Assembly (NCBI GenBank): GCA_002840735.1
Contig: PHBY01000002.1
Span: forward strand, 241,528-305,527
DNA from: Chloroflexi bacterium HGW-Chloroflexi-2
GTDB lineage: Bacteria; Chloroflexota; Anaerolineae; Anaerolineales; Anaerolineaceae
DNA: 64,000 nt
Direction: 5' to 3'
Under the pieces are notes generated by a model. That model saw only the letters and a program-made list of their open reading frames with translations. It was not told the origin of the DNA and made no database searches. Shown here in pieces: positions 37,370-47,931 of the stretch (the stretch's first letter is position 1; every line of letters starts with the position of its first letter). The position numbers were made by a program, and so were the translations under genes.

Positions 37370-39124
37370 TTGGCAAAACAAACAAATCCACCAAATAATC
37401 ACTGGTACAACATTGATTTTCATATACACACACCTGCTTCCACGGATTATCAACAACCGGAAATTGACATACTGGAGATCCTAAAAAGAGCCGAAGAGAA
37501 AAATCTCGATATTATGGCTATAACCGATCACAATACGGTTGCTGGTTACAAGAAAATGCAAGAAGAAATTTCGCAACTAGAAGCTTTATTAAAATTAAAC
37601 AGAATACTTCCTGCTGAAAAAATAAGGCTGGATGAATATAGAAGACTTTTTAAGAAAATTTTAGTTCTTCCTGGTTTTGAATTTACAGCAACTTTTGGAT
37701 TTCATATTTTGGGAATTTTTCCGCCCGATAAACCGATTCGTGAAATTGAACATTTACTATTGTCATTGAAAATTCCACCGCACCTATTGGATGATGGTGC
37801 ACAAAATGTTGGCGCAACATCAGATGTTATCCAGGCTTACCAACAGATTCATGAACACGGTGGGCTTGTCATAGCAGCTCACGCCAATTCATCCAATGGC
37901 GTTGCCATGCGTGGGTTTAATTTCGGGGGGCAAACTAAAATTGCCTATACGCAAGATGAACATCTGCATGTTTTAGAAGTAACAGATCTTGACCAGATTG
38001 GGAAACGAACAACCGCTTACTTTTTTAATGGCACCAAGCCTGAGTATCCTCGCCGAATGCATTGTATACAGGGTTCTGATGCACATCGTTTAACGTCAGA
38101 TCCAATCAGAAAAAAGAATTTTGGTTTAGGTGAAAGAACTACCGAAATTCTCTTAAGTGAAAAAACTTTTGAAGCAATCTTAAACGTATTTAAAGGCAAT
38201 GATTTTTCACGTACCAGACCAAGAAAAGAAATTTCCGAACCAGTATCCAATTTCCTCATCACAGCCCTTGAAGAAGGTCCGAATATTATCCAGGATTTTC
38301 ACGATAGCATGACAATTCGTGGTGGAAAATTGTATTCTATTTTGTCTGATATTTGTGCATTTACCAACACTAATGGTGGTACATTATACGTGGGTTTAAA
38401 TTCAGACCTAAAAGTACCTCCCACCGGTGTTCCCGATACTGAAAAAAATATTAAATCATTAGAAAATGAAATATCAAATCGGATTAGCCCACCTATACAA
38501 TGTGAATTTGATATTCATGATTTTAAAAAGAAAAATATTATTCGAATATTAATTCCCAGGGGAGATGATCCCCCATATGCTCTTGATGATTATAAAATTT
38601 ATATCCGTGAAGAGAATGAAACAAATTTGGCAGTCCGCGATGAGATAGTAGGACTTGTTCTAAGGGGAAAAAGCCGTAGTTTAATGCAATTATCGACAGG
38701 AATGGATGAAGTAACCATGTCAGCTGAAAAAACGGCTGATTTTCAGGATGAGGTTGTTGTTACCATTGAACCGAAGACTGGAATAGAGTTATATCCACCC
38801 GAAGAAAGAAAGGGAACTTTATATTTTGCCATAAAAGATTTGAGAAATGGAAATGTTGTCACCAATGTAACACAAAAATCGGCGAGAAGATTATGGCAAT
38901 ACGCAATCAGAAGTTATCTCGATAAAAAAGATAATCAAATCAATAACTCTGTAAAATGGTACGGAAATTTTGGTTTATTAAGAAAATACAAAGCAAGAAA
39001 TAACACAAATTATGATCTGATTTACAAGGAAGGTAACAAATTACGCTTCTTTTATGGAGTGAATGCAAATGGCCTTCACGGTGAATGGAAAACGATCGCG
39101 GGCGAGCTAGATGATGAAGACTAA
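37370..39124 (+). CDS. PHP phosphoesterase-AlbA_2 fusion protein
   Basis: 584 residues. Residues about 10-285 form a PHP-type metal phosphoesterase with metal-binding histidines and aspartates in DFHIHTPAS, AITDHNT, GFEFTATFGFHILG, VIAAHAN and GSDAHR. Residues about 305-425 resemble the AlbA_2/Schlafen-like DNA-binding domain (SILSDICAFTNTNGGTLYVG, IRILIPRGDDPPYAL, YIREENET). The last 130 residues are unassigned. PHP plus AlbA_2 suggests action on nucleic acid or a nucleotide, but the substrate is unknown. TTG start with GGAG 5 nt upstream. Confidence 0.75.
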   Translation: MAKQTNPPNNHWYNIDFHIHTPASTDYQQPEIDILEILKRAEEKNLDIMAITDHNTVAGYKKMQEEISQLEALLKLNRILPAEKIRLDEYRRLFKKILVLPGFEFTATFGFHILGIFPPDKPIREIEHLLLSLKIPPHLLDDGAQNVGATSDVIQAYQQIHEHGGLVIAAHANSSNGVAMRGFNFGGQTKIAYTQDEHLHVLEVTDLDQIGKRTTAYFFNGTKPEYPRRMHCIQGSDAHRLTSDPIRKKNFGLGERTTEILLSEKTFEAILNVFKGNDFSRTRPRKEISEPVSNFLITALEEGPNIIQDFHDSMTIRGGKLYSILSDICAFTNTNGGTLYVGLNSDLKVPPTGVPDTEKNIKSLENEISNRISPPIQCEFDIHDFKKKNIIRILIPRGDDPPYALDDYKIYIREENETNLAVRDEIVGLVLRGKSRSLMQLSTGMDEVTMSAEKTADFQDEVVVTIEPKTGIELYPPEERKGTLYFAIKDLRNGNVVTNVTQKSARRLWQYAIRSYLDKKDNQINNSVKWYGNFGLLRKYKARNNTNYDLIYKEGNKLRFFYGVNANGLHGEWKTIAGELDDED

Positions 39125-39614
39125 GAACATCTCTGTAAACATTTTGACTGTCTCTGATCGATCCTTTAAAGGGGACCGCGAAGATAAATCTGGTCCCACG
39201 ATTATTGATTTCTTAAAAGAAAATGATTTTTTAATTCACGATTATCAGATTGTGCCAGATGAGATCGATCAAATCGTAAATATTTTGTCGAAGTGGGCTG
39301 AAGAGAAAATCCCTTTGATATTCACAACTGGAGGAACTGGTTTCGCTCCACGCGATATTACGCCAGAAGCAACTTTAGCAATCATTGAAAAAGAAACTCC
39401 TGGCATTTCCGAATACCTGCGCTACAAGAGTTTTCAAATTACACCACATGCAACTCTCTCCAGGGCAGTTTCAGGAATAAAAAATCGATCTTTGATTATT
39501 AATTTACCAGGCAGTCCAAAAGCAGCCAGGGAATGCCTGGAATTTTTATTGCCTGTTCTACCACATGCTATCGAATTATTATTGGAGGATCCTGGTTCAG
39601 AAAAAAATCATTAA
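39111..39614 (+). CDS. MogA/MoaB family molybdopterin biosynthesis protein
   Basis: A 167-residue protein of the molybdopterin adenylyltransferase fold. ILTVSDRSFKGDREDKSGP, the FTTGGTGFAPRDITPEAT signature and LPGSPKAARECLEFLLP are all present, so MogA-like activity (adenylation of molybdopterin) is likely; MoaB versus MogA cannot be settled. It provides a link to the molybdenum hydroxylase in this window. Overlaps the PHP gene by 14 nt. Confidence 0.88.
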   Translation: MMKTKNISVNILTVSDRSFKGDREDKSGPTIIDFLKENDFLIHDYQIVPDEIDQIVNILSKWAEEKIPLIFTTGGTGFAPRDITPEATLAIIEKETPGISEYLRYKSFQITPHATLSRAVSGIKNRSLIINLPGSPKAARECLEFLLPVLPHAIELLLEDPGSEKNH

Positions 39615-39647
39615 TGAATTTGAAGAATAATCTTTTATCATCAATTT

Positions 39648-40937
39648 CTAGAAGTACCGAATAGATTCCAGCGCTGCAGAAATGGAATCTCCGTATTTGA
39701 TCTTAACCCCTGGAAAATTGGTAAATTCAAAGTCGTTTTGAGTTTCTGAATCTGCAACAAATGATTCACGACTAATTTGTATTACGATAGGTTTTAATTT
39801 TCTCCTCAAGAGAATTTCTAAACATAATTGAATATTTGTAGGTTTTGCTGGCGTGACAAAGGCAACGGTGCTTCCACGAGCGATCTGTGTGCTTAAAGAT
39901 TCAATAACTTCATTAATGGGCATCCTTCCTCTACCTTCGAAAAATGCCATGGTTTCCAATATCTTACCCAATTGTCTGCTCCCTTTTTCCGTTGGTATAA
40001 CAGTCATAACCGAATCTGCGCATGCAATTCCTACAGCTTTTTCAGCCTCTAAATAATAAGAAGCCAATGAGGCTGAAATACTGATGGCGTATTCAAAAGT
40101 GCTTTTGGGTAACTTAAAAGCTGTCTTTTTTTTCAAAGCCCAAAATGTGTCGGCAAATTGTACATCAGGAATGACTAATTCGTGAAAATTGCTATCCGCA
40201 TCCCCATCAATAATGATCCAGATATCACCTTGTGGATCCTGGTCAAACTCTTTAACCATGAATTTTTCTCTTTTGGCGCTGCTTTTCCAATGAATCCGAT
40301 TTAAAGGATCACCAGATTGATATTCTCGAACACCTGAGGCAAAAGAAGTGGCTTCTAAACTTTTTTGTCGAATTGCTCTCCCACCTTGAATGTAGCCAGG
40401 AGGTTCTATGAAACGGTTAATTTTTTCAAGATACGGTAAAACGATTAATTGCTTATCTGAAGGAACTAATTTTTCAGATAGAAACATGCCAAATGGGTCA
40501 CCGGACCTTAATAAAGTTGGTCCCAAGATGAAAGAACCGCGTTTTGTGAGAATATTACGTGAAATGTAATAACGATTTTTCTTTCCTCCGATTCCAGACA
40601 ACACCTTTGAGCCTGATTTTCCAGGTAAATTACTCAGGTCCACCACTTCAATCCACAATCTGGAATATCTTACAGGGTTGATCAATTCGAATTCTTCTTC
40701 AAACACATTTCCTACCTGGTATCTTAAAAGTCGTTGATTCCGGGTGATTGAAATTTTCCGAACTGATAAATATGTCCAAAACCAATTGATAATCAGAAAA
40801 AGACCACTCAATACAGCTAAACGGATGAAAATATCTCTTGAATCTGGAAAAGATGAGTAAATACCTGTATACCAGGTCATGAATATTGAAAATGCTATGA
40901 TAACGATAGCAAACCAGAATACTTTTCTAACACGCAT
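39648..40937 (-). CDS. DUF58 domain membrane protein
   Basis: A 429-residue protein with two N-terminal membrane helices (about 7-25 and 32-55), then a soluble region and the DUF58 core RIHWKSSAKREKFMVKEFDQ near residues 217-236, followed by a vWA-like fold. DUF58 proteins pair with MoxR AAA+ ATPases, as here (6-nt gap), in systems thought to assemble or mature envelope proteins. It is the last gene of a six-gene operon. Confidence 0.88.
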   Translation of the reverse strand: MRVRKVFWFAIVIIAFSIFMTWYTGIYSSFPDSRDIFIRLAVLSGLFLIINWFWTYLSVRKISITRNQRLLRYQVGNVFEEEFELINPVRYSRLWIEVVDLSNLPGKSGSKVLSGIGGKKNRYYISRNILTKRGSFILGPTLLRSGDPFGMFLSEKLVPSDKQLIVLPYLEKINRFIEPPGYIQGGRAIRQKSLEATSFASGVREYQSGDPLNRIHWKSSAKREKFMVKEFDQDPQGDIWIIIDGDADSNFHELVIPDVQFADTFWALKKKTAFKLPKSTFEYAISISASLASYYLEAEKAVGIACADSVMTVIPTEKGSRQLGKILETMAFFEGRGRMPINEVIESLSTQIARGSTVAFVTPAKPTNIQLCLEILLRRKLKPIVIQISRESFVADSETQNDFEFTNFPGVKIKYGDSISAALESIRYF

Positions 40938-40943
40938 TCAGGA

Positions 40944-41918
40944 TCAATTTCCTCGGAAATCTCCTCCAGGAACACTCACTTGTAATAAAACTTCCCCAAT
41001 TATTTGATCAGCAGTCAAATTCTTCAGGCGAGCTGACGGATTAATGACCAAGCGATGACCTAATACAAATTTTGCCAATCCTTTTACATCATCTGGTAAA
41101 ACAAAATCTCTTCCTACTGAAGCAGCTTTTGCCTGGCTCACTCTAAAAAGTCCTAGACTCCCTCTTGGACTGGCACCCAGGTAGACATCATTATGTTCCC
41201 TCGTGGCTCTTGTTAGTTCAACGATATACCGTTTAACAGCAGATGAGACATATACGTGTTTAATAGCATTCTGCATATCAATAATTTCTGTACTGCTTAT
41301 AACAGTTTTTATATCTTCAATGGGGTGTTTTAATTGTTGAAGTTCGAGTATTTGTATTTCATTGGAAAATGTAGGGTACCCAATTCTAATTCTCATTAAG
41401 AATCGATCCAATTGGGCTTCAGGTAACGGGAATGTACCTTCGTATTCGATAGGATTTTGAGTAGCCAAGACCATAAAAGGTTGAGGGATTGGATGAGTTA
41501 TCCCATCCACAGTCACTTGCCGCTCCTCCATAGCTTCGAGGAGAGCAGATTGTGTCTTGGGTGTGGCGCGATTAATCTCGTCTGCCAGAACAATTTGGGA
41601 AATGATCGGTCCAGCTCGAAATTCGAATTCACGCGAATTTTGATTAAAAATGGAAACGCCAGTAACATCACTGGGCAACATATCCGGTGTGAACTGAATT
41701 CGATTAAAGGAACAACCCAGCGATTTAGCAAGACTTTTCGCTAACATTGTTTTTCCCACACCAGGCACGTCGTCTATGAGCAAATGTCCTTGACTTAGTA
41801 AAGTAATTACCACAAGGTCAAGTACTTCATCTTTTCCAATAATTACGTCTTTTAAATTTTTAAGCAATCTTTCATAAAAATCTTTGACATTATTTGTTAC
41901 AACGGACGCCATGGACAT
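40944..41918 (-). CDS. MoxR-family AAA+ ATPase
   Basis: A 324-residue MoxR ATPase. Walker A is [16 protein letters not shown] (about 52-67), Walker B is [20 protein letters not shown] and the sensor region is [20 protein letters not shown]. It acts as a chaperone with a DUF58 or vWA partner, here the next gene. It starts 8 nt after the YfhO-like membrane gene, so MoxR and DUF58 appear transcribed with the duplicated membrane module. Confidence 0.92.
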   Translation of the reverse strand: MSMASVVTNNVKDFYERLLKNLKDVIIGKDEVLDLVVITLLSQGHLLIDDVPGVGKTMLAKSLAKSLGCSFNRIQFTPDMLPSDVTGVSIFNQNSREFEFRAGPIISQIVLADEINRATPKTQSALLEAMEERQVTVDGITHPIPQPFMVLATQNPIEYEGTFPLPEAQLDRFLMRIRIGYPTFSNEIQILELQQLKHPIEDIKTVISSTEIIDMQNAIKHVYVSSAVKRYIVELTRATREHNDVYLGASPRGSLGLFRVSQAKAASVGRDFVLPDDVKGLAKFVLGHRLVINPSARLKNLTADQIIGEVLLQVSVPGGDFRGN

Positions 41919-41926
41919 CTCCTCAA

Positions 41927-44281
41927 TTACAACATATGTGTAGATGATACCTGCTTCTTTTTGGATTTTCTATACATTGAATAACTTATACGACCAATCA
42001 ATATAAATATAGCAGTTATGATGGAGAAGAATAAACCAGTAGAGAAAGATTTAGGTTTATATGTGAATTCGATGGAATGCTTTCCCGCTGGAACGATAAC
42101 TCCCTGGAATAAATAATCAACATTTTCAATTATCAACTCTTCTTCAGCATCCAAAATGGCTTTCCATCCAGGAAACCAGTTTTGACGAACCACAATCCAT
42201 CCAGATTTATCAGAATTGTAATCCACAAAAATCGTATTCACCGATGACATTGAAAATTTTATTTGTGCTGGTTCGACATTAAGTTCTTCAGAAGAAATCT
42301 TATTTGAAAGATTATCAACAAAAATACATCGATTTTCTGAATCCTCAAGTTCGAATGCTAATAAGGATGCCAGAGTATCTTTCTCTTCGGCATACTTTTC
42401 ACAACCATACCACTGAACGAGGGGTTTGGCACTTATTGTTTTTTCGGATATGAAATCTAATCTTTTAGGATCAATTTCAACGATCCTATTCGTTCCAACC
42501 ATAGAATTAATAACGATTTGTTCATCTACTGATAAATCATTTAACCAATTCCAGAATATTGAATATTTTTCCGGTTGCAAGGGATCAAAATTATTGATCA
42601 TTGCATAGCGATGATTGAGTAAATTTGTCTCTGGGATAAATTCTGGTGGGATTAGTTCATAATCAACCAGTGGCTGTAAACGATCCGGTCGAAAGTATAC
42701 ATTGAACTTCAAAAAATTTTCATCCTTATCACGAATAAATATACGTTCAAATTCCGAATTTGTTTGTTTTTGGTTGATCGATGAAAAAATATTTACTGAC
42801 TGAAAATTCTCCCATAAAAAATTATGAAATAATAGATCTCCAATCAGTAATACTCCGAATATTATTTTTAATTTGGATAAATCTATCCAATATTTATCTT
42901 TGAAAAGAGTGAGAAAACCAAAAAACAAACCCAGTATACTTCCAATCAAAATACTATTTATTAGATCATCGGGAATTGTTTGTTGAAATATCTTTCCGTA
43001 CAAAGAGAATAAGAATAAAGTACCAAAAACAACCAGAATGATAATCGTTTTTTTATGATTGAATTTTGAAAAAATCCAGACATCCACTCCAAAACCAAAT
43101 AATAAACTGAATGCAAAAAAATAAATGATCAGGAAGCGAACAGGCGCTTGAAAAAGTGAAAATGTTGGAATATTTTTATATAGAAATGGAAATAAAGGGA
43201 AGAATTTCCCAAAAGAAAATAAAATGGAAAAAACAAGGACCACAAATAAAAAAGTAATCACCTTTGTCTGAGGATTAGGTATCTGGTTCTTTCTTGTCTT
43301 CCAAACCAAGACCCAAAAAAGAATGATAAGCGTTACAACTGGGAATACTCCTGCATATAAATTTTCTTCCCAGAAATTTCCGCCACTCAGGAAACGTCCA
43401 TAATTTGGATTCCCCCAAAAATTTCCAAACATAATTGTCAATAATCTGGCTGGCCATAATGAGAGACTGACTGCAAATTCATAACCAACTTCAGTGCTGC
43501 GTTGGGATGCCATTAAGAATTCCGCTGTAGGGAATATTTGAACAGCAGAAACAATAATGGAAAGAATAGTTGCAGAAATATAAACAACGATTTTATTTAT
43601 TTGAGTATAAAAAGAGTCGAAATTATAGAAAAGAACAACAACTCCACCAAGCAATATTGTGTAATATGAAGTTTGAGCGTGACCAGCAAGTAATTGCAGT
43701 GACAGGAGGACGCTTAACTTTATTAATTTTGTCAAAGATCCTTGATGGCAGATTGGTTTCAATTGCAAACACATAAAAATTACCCATGGCAACCAGGCAA
43801 AAGTTGACACCATGCTGATGAAACTTAATCTTGTTAGTATATATCCGCTAAAAGCAAAAACAATACCACCCATCAGTTGAGAAAATTTGCTGGTTTCAAA
43901 TTTTCCAAGAATCCTCATAACCCCCAATCCTCCTATATATAAATGGAGAGGAAGGAGTAATGTGACACCAATCGTTAAACCTTCAATCTGACCCAGCAAA
44001 TAAAATATCAACAATAGCCAGTTTAATGGATAAAAAACAGCTGATTGGTGATTTGCAATAAAGGGGACACCCATTCCGTTATAAGGATTCCACAATGGAA
44101 AATCCCCTTGTAATAATGAGTCAAAGAAGAATTGGTACCAGGGAATAAACTGTAAAGAAGCTGTACCCCAAAAAATGACTCTACCGTACAGCAAGAGAAC
44201 CAGAAATGGCATAAAGACAATCAAAAATAAAATGATTTCATTTTTTTTTGTTTCTCTTAATTGCAATAATCTATTTTTCAT
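41927..44281 (-). CDS. YfhO-like polytopic membrane protein (copy 2, longer)
   Basis: 784 residues, about 12 membrane helices in the first two thirds, then an extracytoplasmic C-terminal beta-rich domain ending in a last helix. YfhO-like features are [17 protein letters not shown] and the near-terminal [14 protein letters not shown]. The fold is of the GT-C type used by lipid-linked sugar transferases, and YfhO is required for some teichoic-acid glycosylations. Paralogous to the 700-residue gene two positions upstream. Overlaps its 5' neighbour by 11 nt. Confidence 0.78.
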   Translation of the reverse strand: MKNRLLQLRETKKNEIILFLIVFMPFLVLLLYGRVIFWGTASLQFIPWYQFFFDSLLQGDFPLWNPYNGMGVPFIANHQSAVFYPLNWLLLIFYLLGQIEGLTIGVTLLLPLHLYIGGLGVMRILGKFETSKFSQLMGGIVFAFSGYILTRLSFISMVSTFAWLPWVIFMCLQLKPICHQGSLTKLIKLSVLLSLQLLAGHAQTSYYTILLGGVVVLFYNFDSFYTQINKIVVYISATILSIIVSAVQIFPTAEFLMASQRSTEVGYEFAVSLSLWPARLLTIMFGNFWGNPNYGRFLSGGNFWEENLYAGVFPVVTLIILFWVLVWKTRKNQIPNPQTKVITFLFVVLVFSILFSFGKFFPLFPFLYKNIPTFSLFQAPVRFLIIYFFAFSLLFGFGVDVWIFSKFNHKKTIIILVVFGTLFLFSLYGKIFQQTIPDDLINSILIGSILGLFFGFLTLFKDKYWIDLSKLKIIFGVLLIGDLLFHNFLWENFQSVNIFSSINQKQTNSEFERIFIRDKDENFLKFNVYFRPDRLQPLVDYELIPPEFIPETNLLNHRYAMINNFDPLQPEKYSIFWNWLNDLSVDEQIVINSMVGTNRIVEIDPKRLDFISEKTISAKPLVQWYGCEKYAEEKDTLASLLAFELEDSENRCIFVDNLSNKISSEELNVEPAQIKFSMSSVNTIFVDYNSDKSGWIVVRQNWFPGWKAILDAEEELIIENVDYLFQGVIVPAGKHSIEFTYKPKSFSTGLFFSIITAIFILIGRISYSMYRKSKKKQVSSTHML

Positions 44282-45839
44282 TAATTTTTAACACCAGATA
44301 ATCAATATTTTCGTAAACATCTTTGATTTGAGAAGGCGCAAATTGACTCATAACTATTTTGGGATCATAATCTCCAGGAACAACTATAAATTTTATATCA
44401 AATGACTTAATGAAATCCTGTGTTTCGCCCAGAGTAAGATCTCCTTTATAAAAACGATCTATTATTTCCGAAATTACACTCAAGTTTTTACTCTCAGGTC
44501 CATGACCGGTGATAACTTTTATAGGAATATACACAGGCAACACATTGCTTTCATCAAAAGGTGCAAGAATGACATCCCCGACATTAATCTCAGCACGGAG
44601 GTAATTTCCAACATCAATAATGGATATTGATGAATAAATAGGCGAATCTACTTTTTCTATAACTTGAAATGAGCCAACAGAAAAAATCAGGGTTGATAGG
44701 AATACCGATGCAAATGTTAAAATCTTCACGATAGAATTTTTGTTATTCATGATAAAAATACCAATATAAACACAAAAAGCCAACCAGACACCTTCAGTTA
44801 ATCTTCTTTGTATGTTTATTGGAAAGTATGCCAGGACAGGGATTAAGATGATCCAGAGATTTATAAAAAATGAGTGATTAATCTTTGGAATCAAACCTTT
44901 TTTGTAAACCAGGATCACGAAGAATAATCCCAAGCCATAAGCTAACAAGTAATCAATGATGGGCGGAGAGATAATCCGATTTTGATCCTGCCAGGTTGAT
45001 AAATAAGGATCAAATAAGAATGAGAAAAAATTATAAAAAAATAGAGGTGCGGAAGGAATGATCCAAAAAATGTATTTTTTTATGTTAACTGATATTCTTT
45101 TATCTTTTACAGTTTTAACCAGAAAGTAAATTCCTACGACGAACCAACCGATAAAAAGGTTAATTGGCTGAAAAATGCCACTTAAAAATAAAGAAAAACC
45201 ACTCTTTAATAATGATTTATGAGTTAAGCGTGAATCTGAGTCCAGAATCAACAAATTTCTGTAAGATTTGTAAAGAAACGCCCTCGCAAATAATAAGTGC
45301 GGAAGGCTGAATACCGATAGATAGCCAAATGTTTCTGGAGAATAAAATTCGAGAGGTAAGCGGTGATTAATTATTCCGGGAAAAATAATTCCTATCCAAC
45401 CTAATCCACCACCAAAAATTAATAATATTGTAATCAGTAAAGAAGTTTTGCGTTCTTTTACAAACAACAAACTAAAGCGAAATGTTTCAAAGATTAGAAA
45501 TATGATACCTGCCCATCGAAACATGTGGAACAATCCAATTAATTGAATGGTCTGCGAAGGATGACTTGTGAGTTTTCCCAGTAATATGTATGGAAAAAAT
45601 GCAAAGAACTTCATTTGTGGATAGGCTGTGTATGGGGTGGTAAATAACCATTCGCCACTGGCTCCAATCATCATTTTCGCAAGATACGAATTTCCATCTC
45701 CGACACCGATAATAAAACCACTGAATTTGTAAAGGTCATTTTCATTATTAAAACCCAACCAGTAAGGGATACTCGTAATAATAATCACGAATATTGTAAA
45801 GATGATCAGCCCTTTGTTTTCACAAAATTTATGCTTCAT
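44271..45839 (-). CDS. polytopic membrane protein, module partner (copy 2)
   Basis: 522 residues with about ten membrane helices and a soluble C-terminal 110-residue domain. Not assigned to a named family, probably GT-C-like. It matches the 511-residue gene at 47928-49463 in ordered motifs: GDGNSYLAKM versus IDGYSYFAKM, FGGGLGWI in both, FSLPH versus FSNPH, QRRLTEGVWL versus QRRFLVGIYL, and VILAPF versus VILAEE followed by GHGPES versus GHPFES. Hence a tandem paralogue. Overlaps both neighbours by 11 nt. Confidence 0.72.
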   Translation of the reverse strand: MKHKFCENKGLIIFTIFVIIITSIPYWLGFNNENDLYKFSGFIIGVGDGNSYLAKMMIGASGEWLFTTPYTAYPQMKFFAFFPYILLGKLTSHPSQTIQLIGLFHMFRWAGIIFLIFETFRFSLLFVKERKTSLLITILLIFGGGLGWIGIIFPGIINHRLPLEFYSPETFGYLSVFSLPHLLFARAFLYKSYRNLLILDSDSRLTHKSLLKSGFSLFLSGIFQPINLFIGWFVVGIYFLVKTVKDKRISVNIKKYIFWIIPSAPLFFYNFFSFLFDPYLSTWQDQNRIISPPIIDYLLAYGLGLFFVILVYKKGLIPKINHSFFINLWIILIPVLAYFPINIQRRLTEGVWLAFCVYIGIFIMNNKNSIVKILTFASVFLSTLIFSVGSFQVIEKVDSPIYSSISIIDVGNYLRAEINVGDVILAPFDESNVLPVYIPIKVITGHGPESKNLSVISEIIDRFYKGDLTLGETQDFIKSFDIKFIVVPGDYDPKIVMSQFAPSQIKDVYENIDYLVLKINEK

Positions 45840-47931
45840 TCTTTTTCATGCTTATAAACAAAATGTAATAAATTGACAATAACATGGTTATGCTTTGTAC
45901 AACCAGACCAACAAAAACGATGCTTGGTTTAAAAACCATTCGAAGTTCATGTTGACCCTCAGGTACACTCACTTCCCTGAAAAGTGATTTGCTTTCGAGG
46001 ATAGTTTGTTGCCCATCAATAAAAATTTTCCATCCTGGATAGTTGATCTCGCTGATTTGAAGAATTCCTCCACAACTTTCAAAATCCAAAATGATCTCAT
46101 TTGGGGAATATTTTAAAATCGAATATTGGTATTCCGACTTCGGACAATCTTGAAACCTGAGATAACTATCCTCTTTCCCTATTTCATAAACATACTGATT
46201 TGAAATGAGTTCGTAAGCCCCTAAATTACAATCCATTAGTTCGAAAGATGAGATAACAAATTTTGTGTTTAGTTCAAGTAATTTTTCTCTATTGGGGCAT
46301 ATTCCTTTATTGTCTATTTCTGGATTTCCAATTTCGAACGGCGGTAAAGTAACGGAATAATTTTCAACCGGAATACCAGAAACCTGCTCGAAAAAATTTA
46401 TATATTGTGTCAGTTGTAGCGGATCAACACCATTCACTTGATGGATGCTCCAATATGATCCTTGTTCTTGTGAAATACTATAAGATGGTGTGTATACACG
46501 AAATTTTGGAGAAATATCCGCCAGTTTTAACATTAATTCAGGATATTTATTCACCACATCAACGTTCGATGTAAATCTTAAACTGGAATAATTCACAAAG
46601 AATAAATCGGTCATTAAAACAACTAAAAGGCTCGCTGAGAGTAATAAATGGTTTTTTGTATGCTTTTGGAGAAGGATAATCAGTATAAAACCTGATGAAA
46701 AAACAATAACAGACCAGACAAAATTATTGGATAATTCCTTCGTCAGGAAAAACGAACCCAATGAAAATAAAATAACAAAAATGATTATGGGCGACAGAAA
46801 AAATACTCTATTAAATGAATAATTTCTTAAACCTTTTCCAATCGCGTCCAACACCATTGCTGAAATAATTGAAAGTGCAAAAAGAAGTGGAAAAAGAAAT
46901 CTTGATGGTACCCGCATTAAAGAAAAACCAGGAATTTCATAAATCAGATTCATCCCTGGTATATGTTCACCAAATGAAAGTATTAATGAAATCAAAGCCA
47001 ACACGTACCACTTTCGCATATGGAGGTTGTGTTTATGCAGAAATATCCCCAGAACTGACAATAAAATTACCACCGCGCCAGGATATACTCTGATTTCTGC
47101 GCTCCCTTCAAAAAATGGAAATAATAAATTTAGAAAATCAACAAGCGACATGGAGTAAATCATTTGCTCGTTCGGTGATAATCCTGAACGGTTAGAAAGG
47201 CTTAAAAATTGAATTAATGGTAGCCAGGTTGTCATCGATGATAACAAACCGATGCCTAACGAGATGGTAATAAATTTTAATTGATTCAGATAATGGATCT
47301 TTTTATCCAATAGTAAAACAAACCATATCAAGAAAGCAGGAATTGACCAACGCAAATCAGCTAATAAAACTAGCCCCCAGATTACCCCACTCAACAAGTT
47401 GTATTTTAATGAGGTGACTCCCGCTTTATATTTATTTGTAAAAAAAAGCAACCATGGTGTCCAGGTGATAGCATAAATCAAAGAAAGATGACCTGCCCCA
47501 ATATGTGCATACATCTTTGCTGAAAAAACTAAGGCAAAACTTCCCAGAATAGATCCTTTTTCTGAAATATTCAGAGATTGCAGGAAAAAATACATCCCAT
47601 ATAACCCGATTAGTAAATGCAACAAAAGTGTTATGTTGATGCCAGCCGGCAAGGGATATAATAATGCCAGCCAACCGGGAAAGTACCATAATCCAGATAG
47701 AGGGTTAGCAACAAATGGATATCCAGAAAAAATTAAGTTTGACCAGAGAGGTATTTGATGATGTTCCTGGATACTTTTTTGGATAAACATAAGGTTTGAA
47801 TAATGGGTTATGGGGATATCAGAATATTGGGAACTTCCCAGATAAATAAAATCATTAATATTAAGCAAGATATTGATATTGCCTATCAAAAAAATAATAA
47901 ACAAAAAAAGTAAATGCTTTTTTGATTTCAA
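45829..47931 (-). CDS. YfhO-like polytopic membrane protein (copy 1, shorter)
   Basis: 700 residues with about 12 membrane helices. Near the start is IFSGYPFVANPLSGLWYFPGWL (YfhO-like); the C-terminal extracytoplasmic part has INYPGWKIFIDGQQ and VPEGQHELRMVFKP, paralogous to [12 protein letters not shown] and [14 protein letters not shown] of copy 2. Probable GT-C-type glycosyltransferase or lipid-linked sugar handling protein; substrate unknown. It overlaps the upstream gene by 4 nt. Confidence 0.78.
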   Translation of the reverse strand: MKSKKHLLFLFIIFLIGNINILLNINDFIYLGSSQYSDIPITHYSNLMFIQKSIQEHHQIPLWSNLIFSGYPFVANPLSGLWYFPGWLALLYPLPAGINITLLLHLLIGLYGMYFFLQSLNISEKGSILGSFALVFSAKMYAHIGAGHLSLIYAITWTPWLLFFTNKYKAGVTSLKYNLLSGVIWGLVLLADLRWSIPAFLIWFVLLLDKKIHYLNQLKFITISLGIGLLSSMTTWLPLIQFLSLSNRSGLSPNEQMIYSMSLVDFLNLLFPFFEGSAEIRVYPGAVVILLSVLGIFLHKHNLHMRKWYVLALISLILSFGEHIPGMNLIYEIPGFSLMRVPSRFLFPLLFALSIISAMVLDAIGKGLRNYSFNRVFFLSPIIIFVILFSLGSFFLTKELSNNFVWSVIVFSSGFILIILLQKHTKNHLLLSASLLVVLMTDLFFVNYSSLRFTSNVDVVNKYPELMLKLADISPKFRVYTPSYSISQEQGSYWSIHQVNGVDPLQLTQYINFFEQVSGIPVENYSVTLPPFEIGNPEIDNKGICPNREKLLELNTKFVISSFELMDCNLGAYELISNQYVYEIGKEDSYLRFQDCPKSEYQYSILKYSPNEIILDFESCGGILQISEINYPGWKIFIDGQQTILESKSLFREVSVPEGQHELRMVFKPSIVFVGLVVQSITMLLSIYYILFISMKKNEA

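Noticed and set aside
40944..41918. Methanol-dehydrogenase MoxR role
   Set aside because: No methanol dehydrogenase genes; the DUF58 neighbour indicates the common chaperone type.
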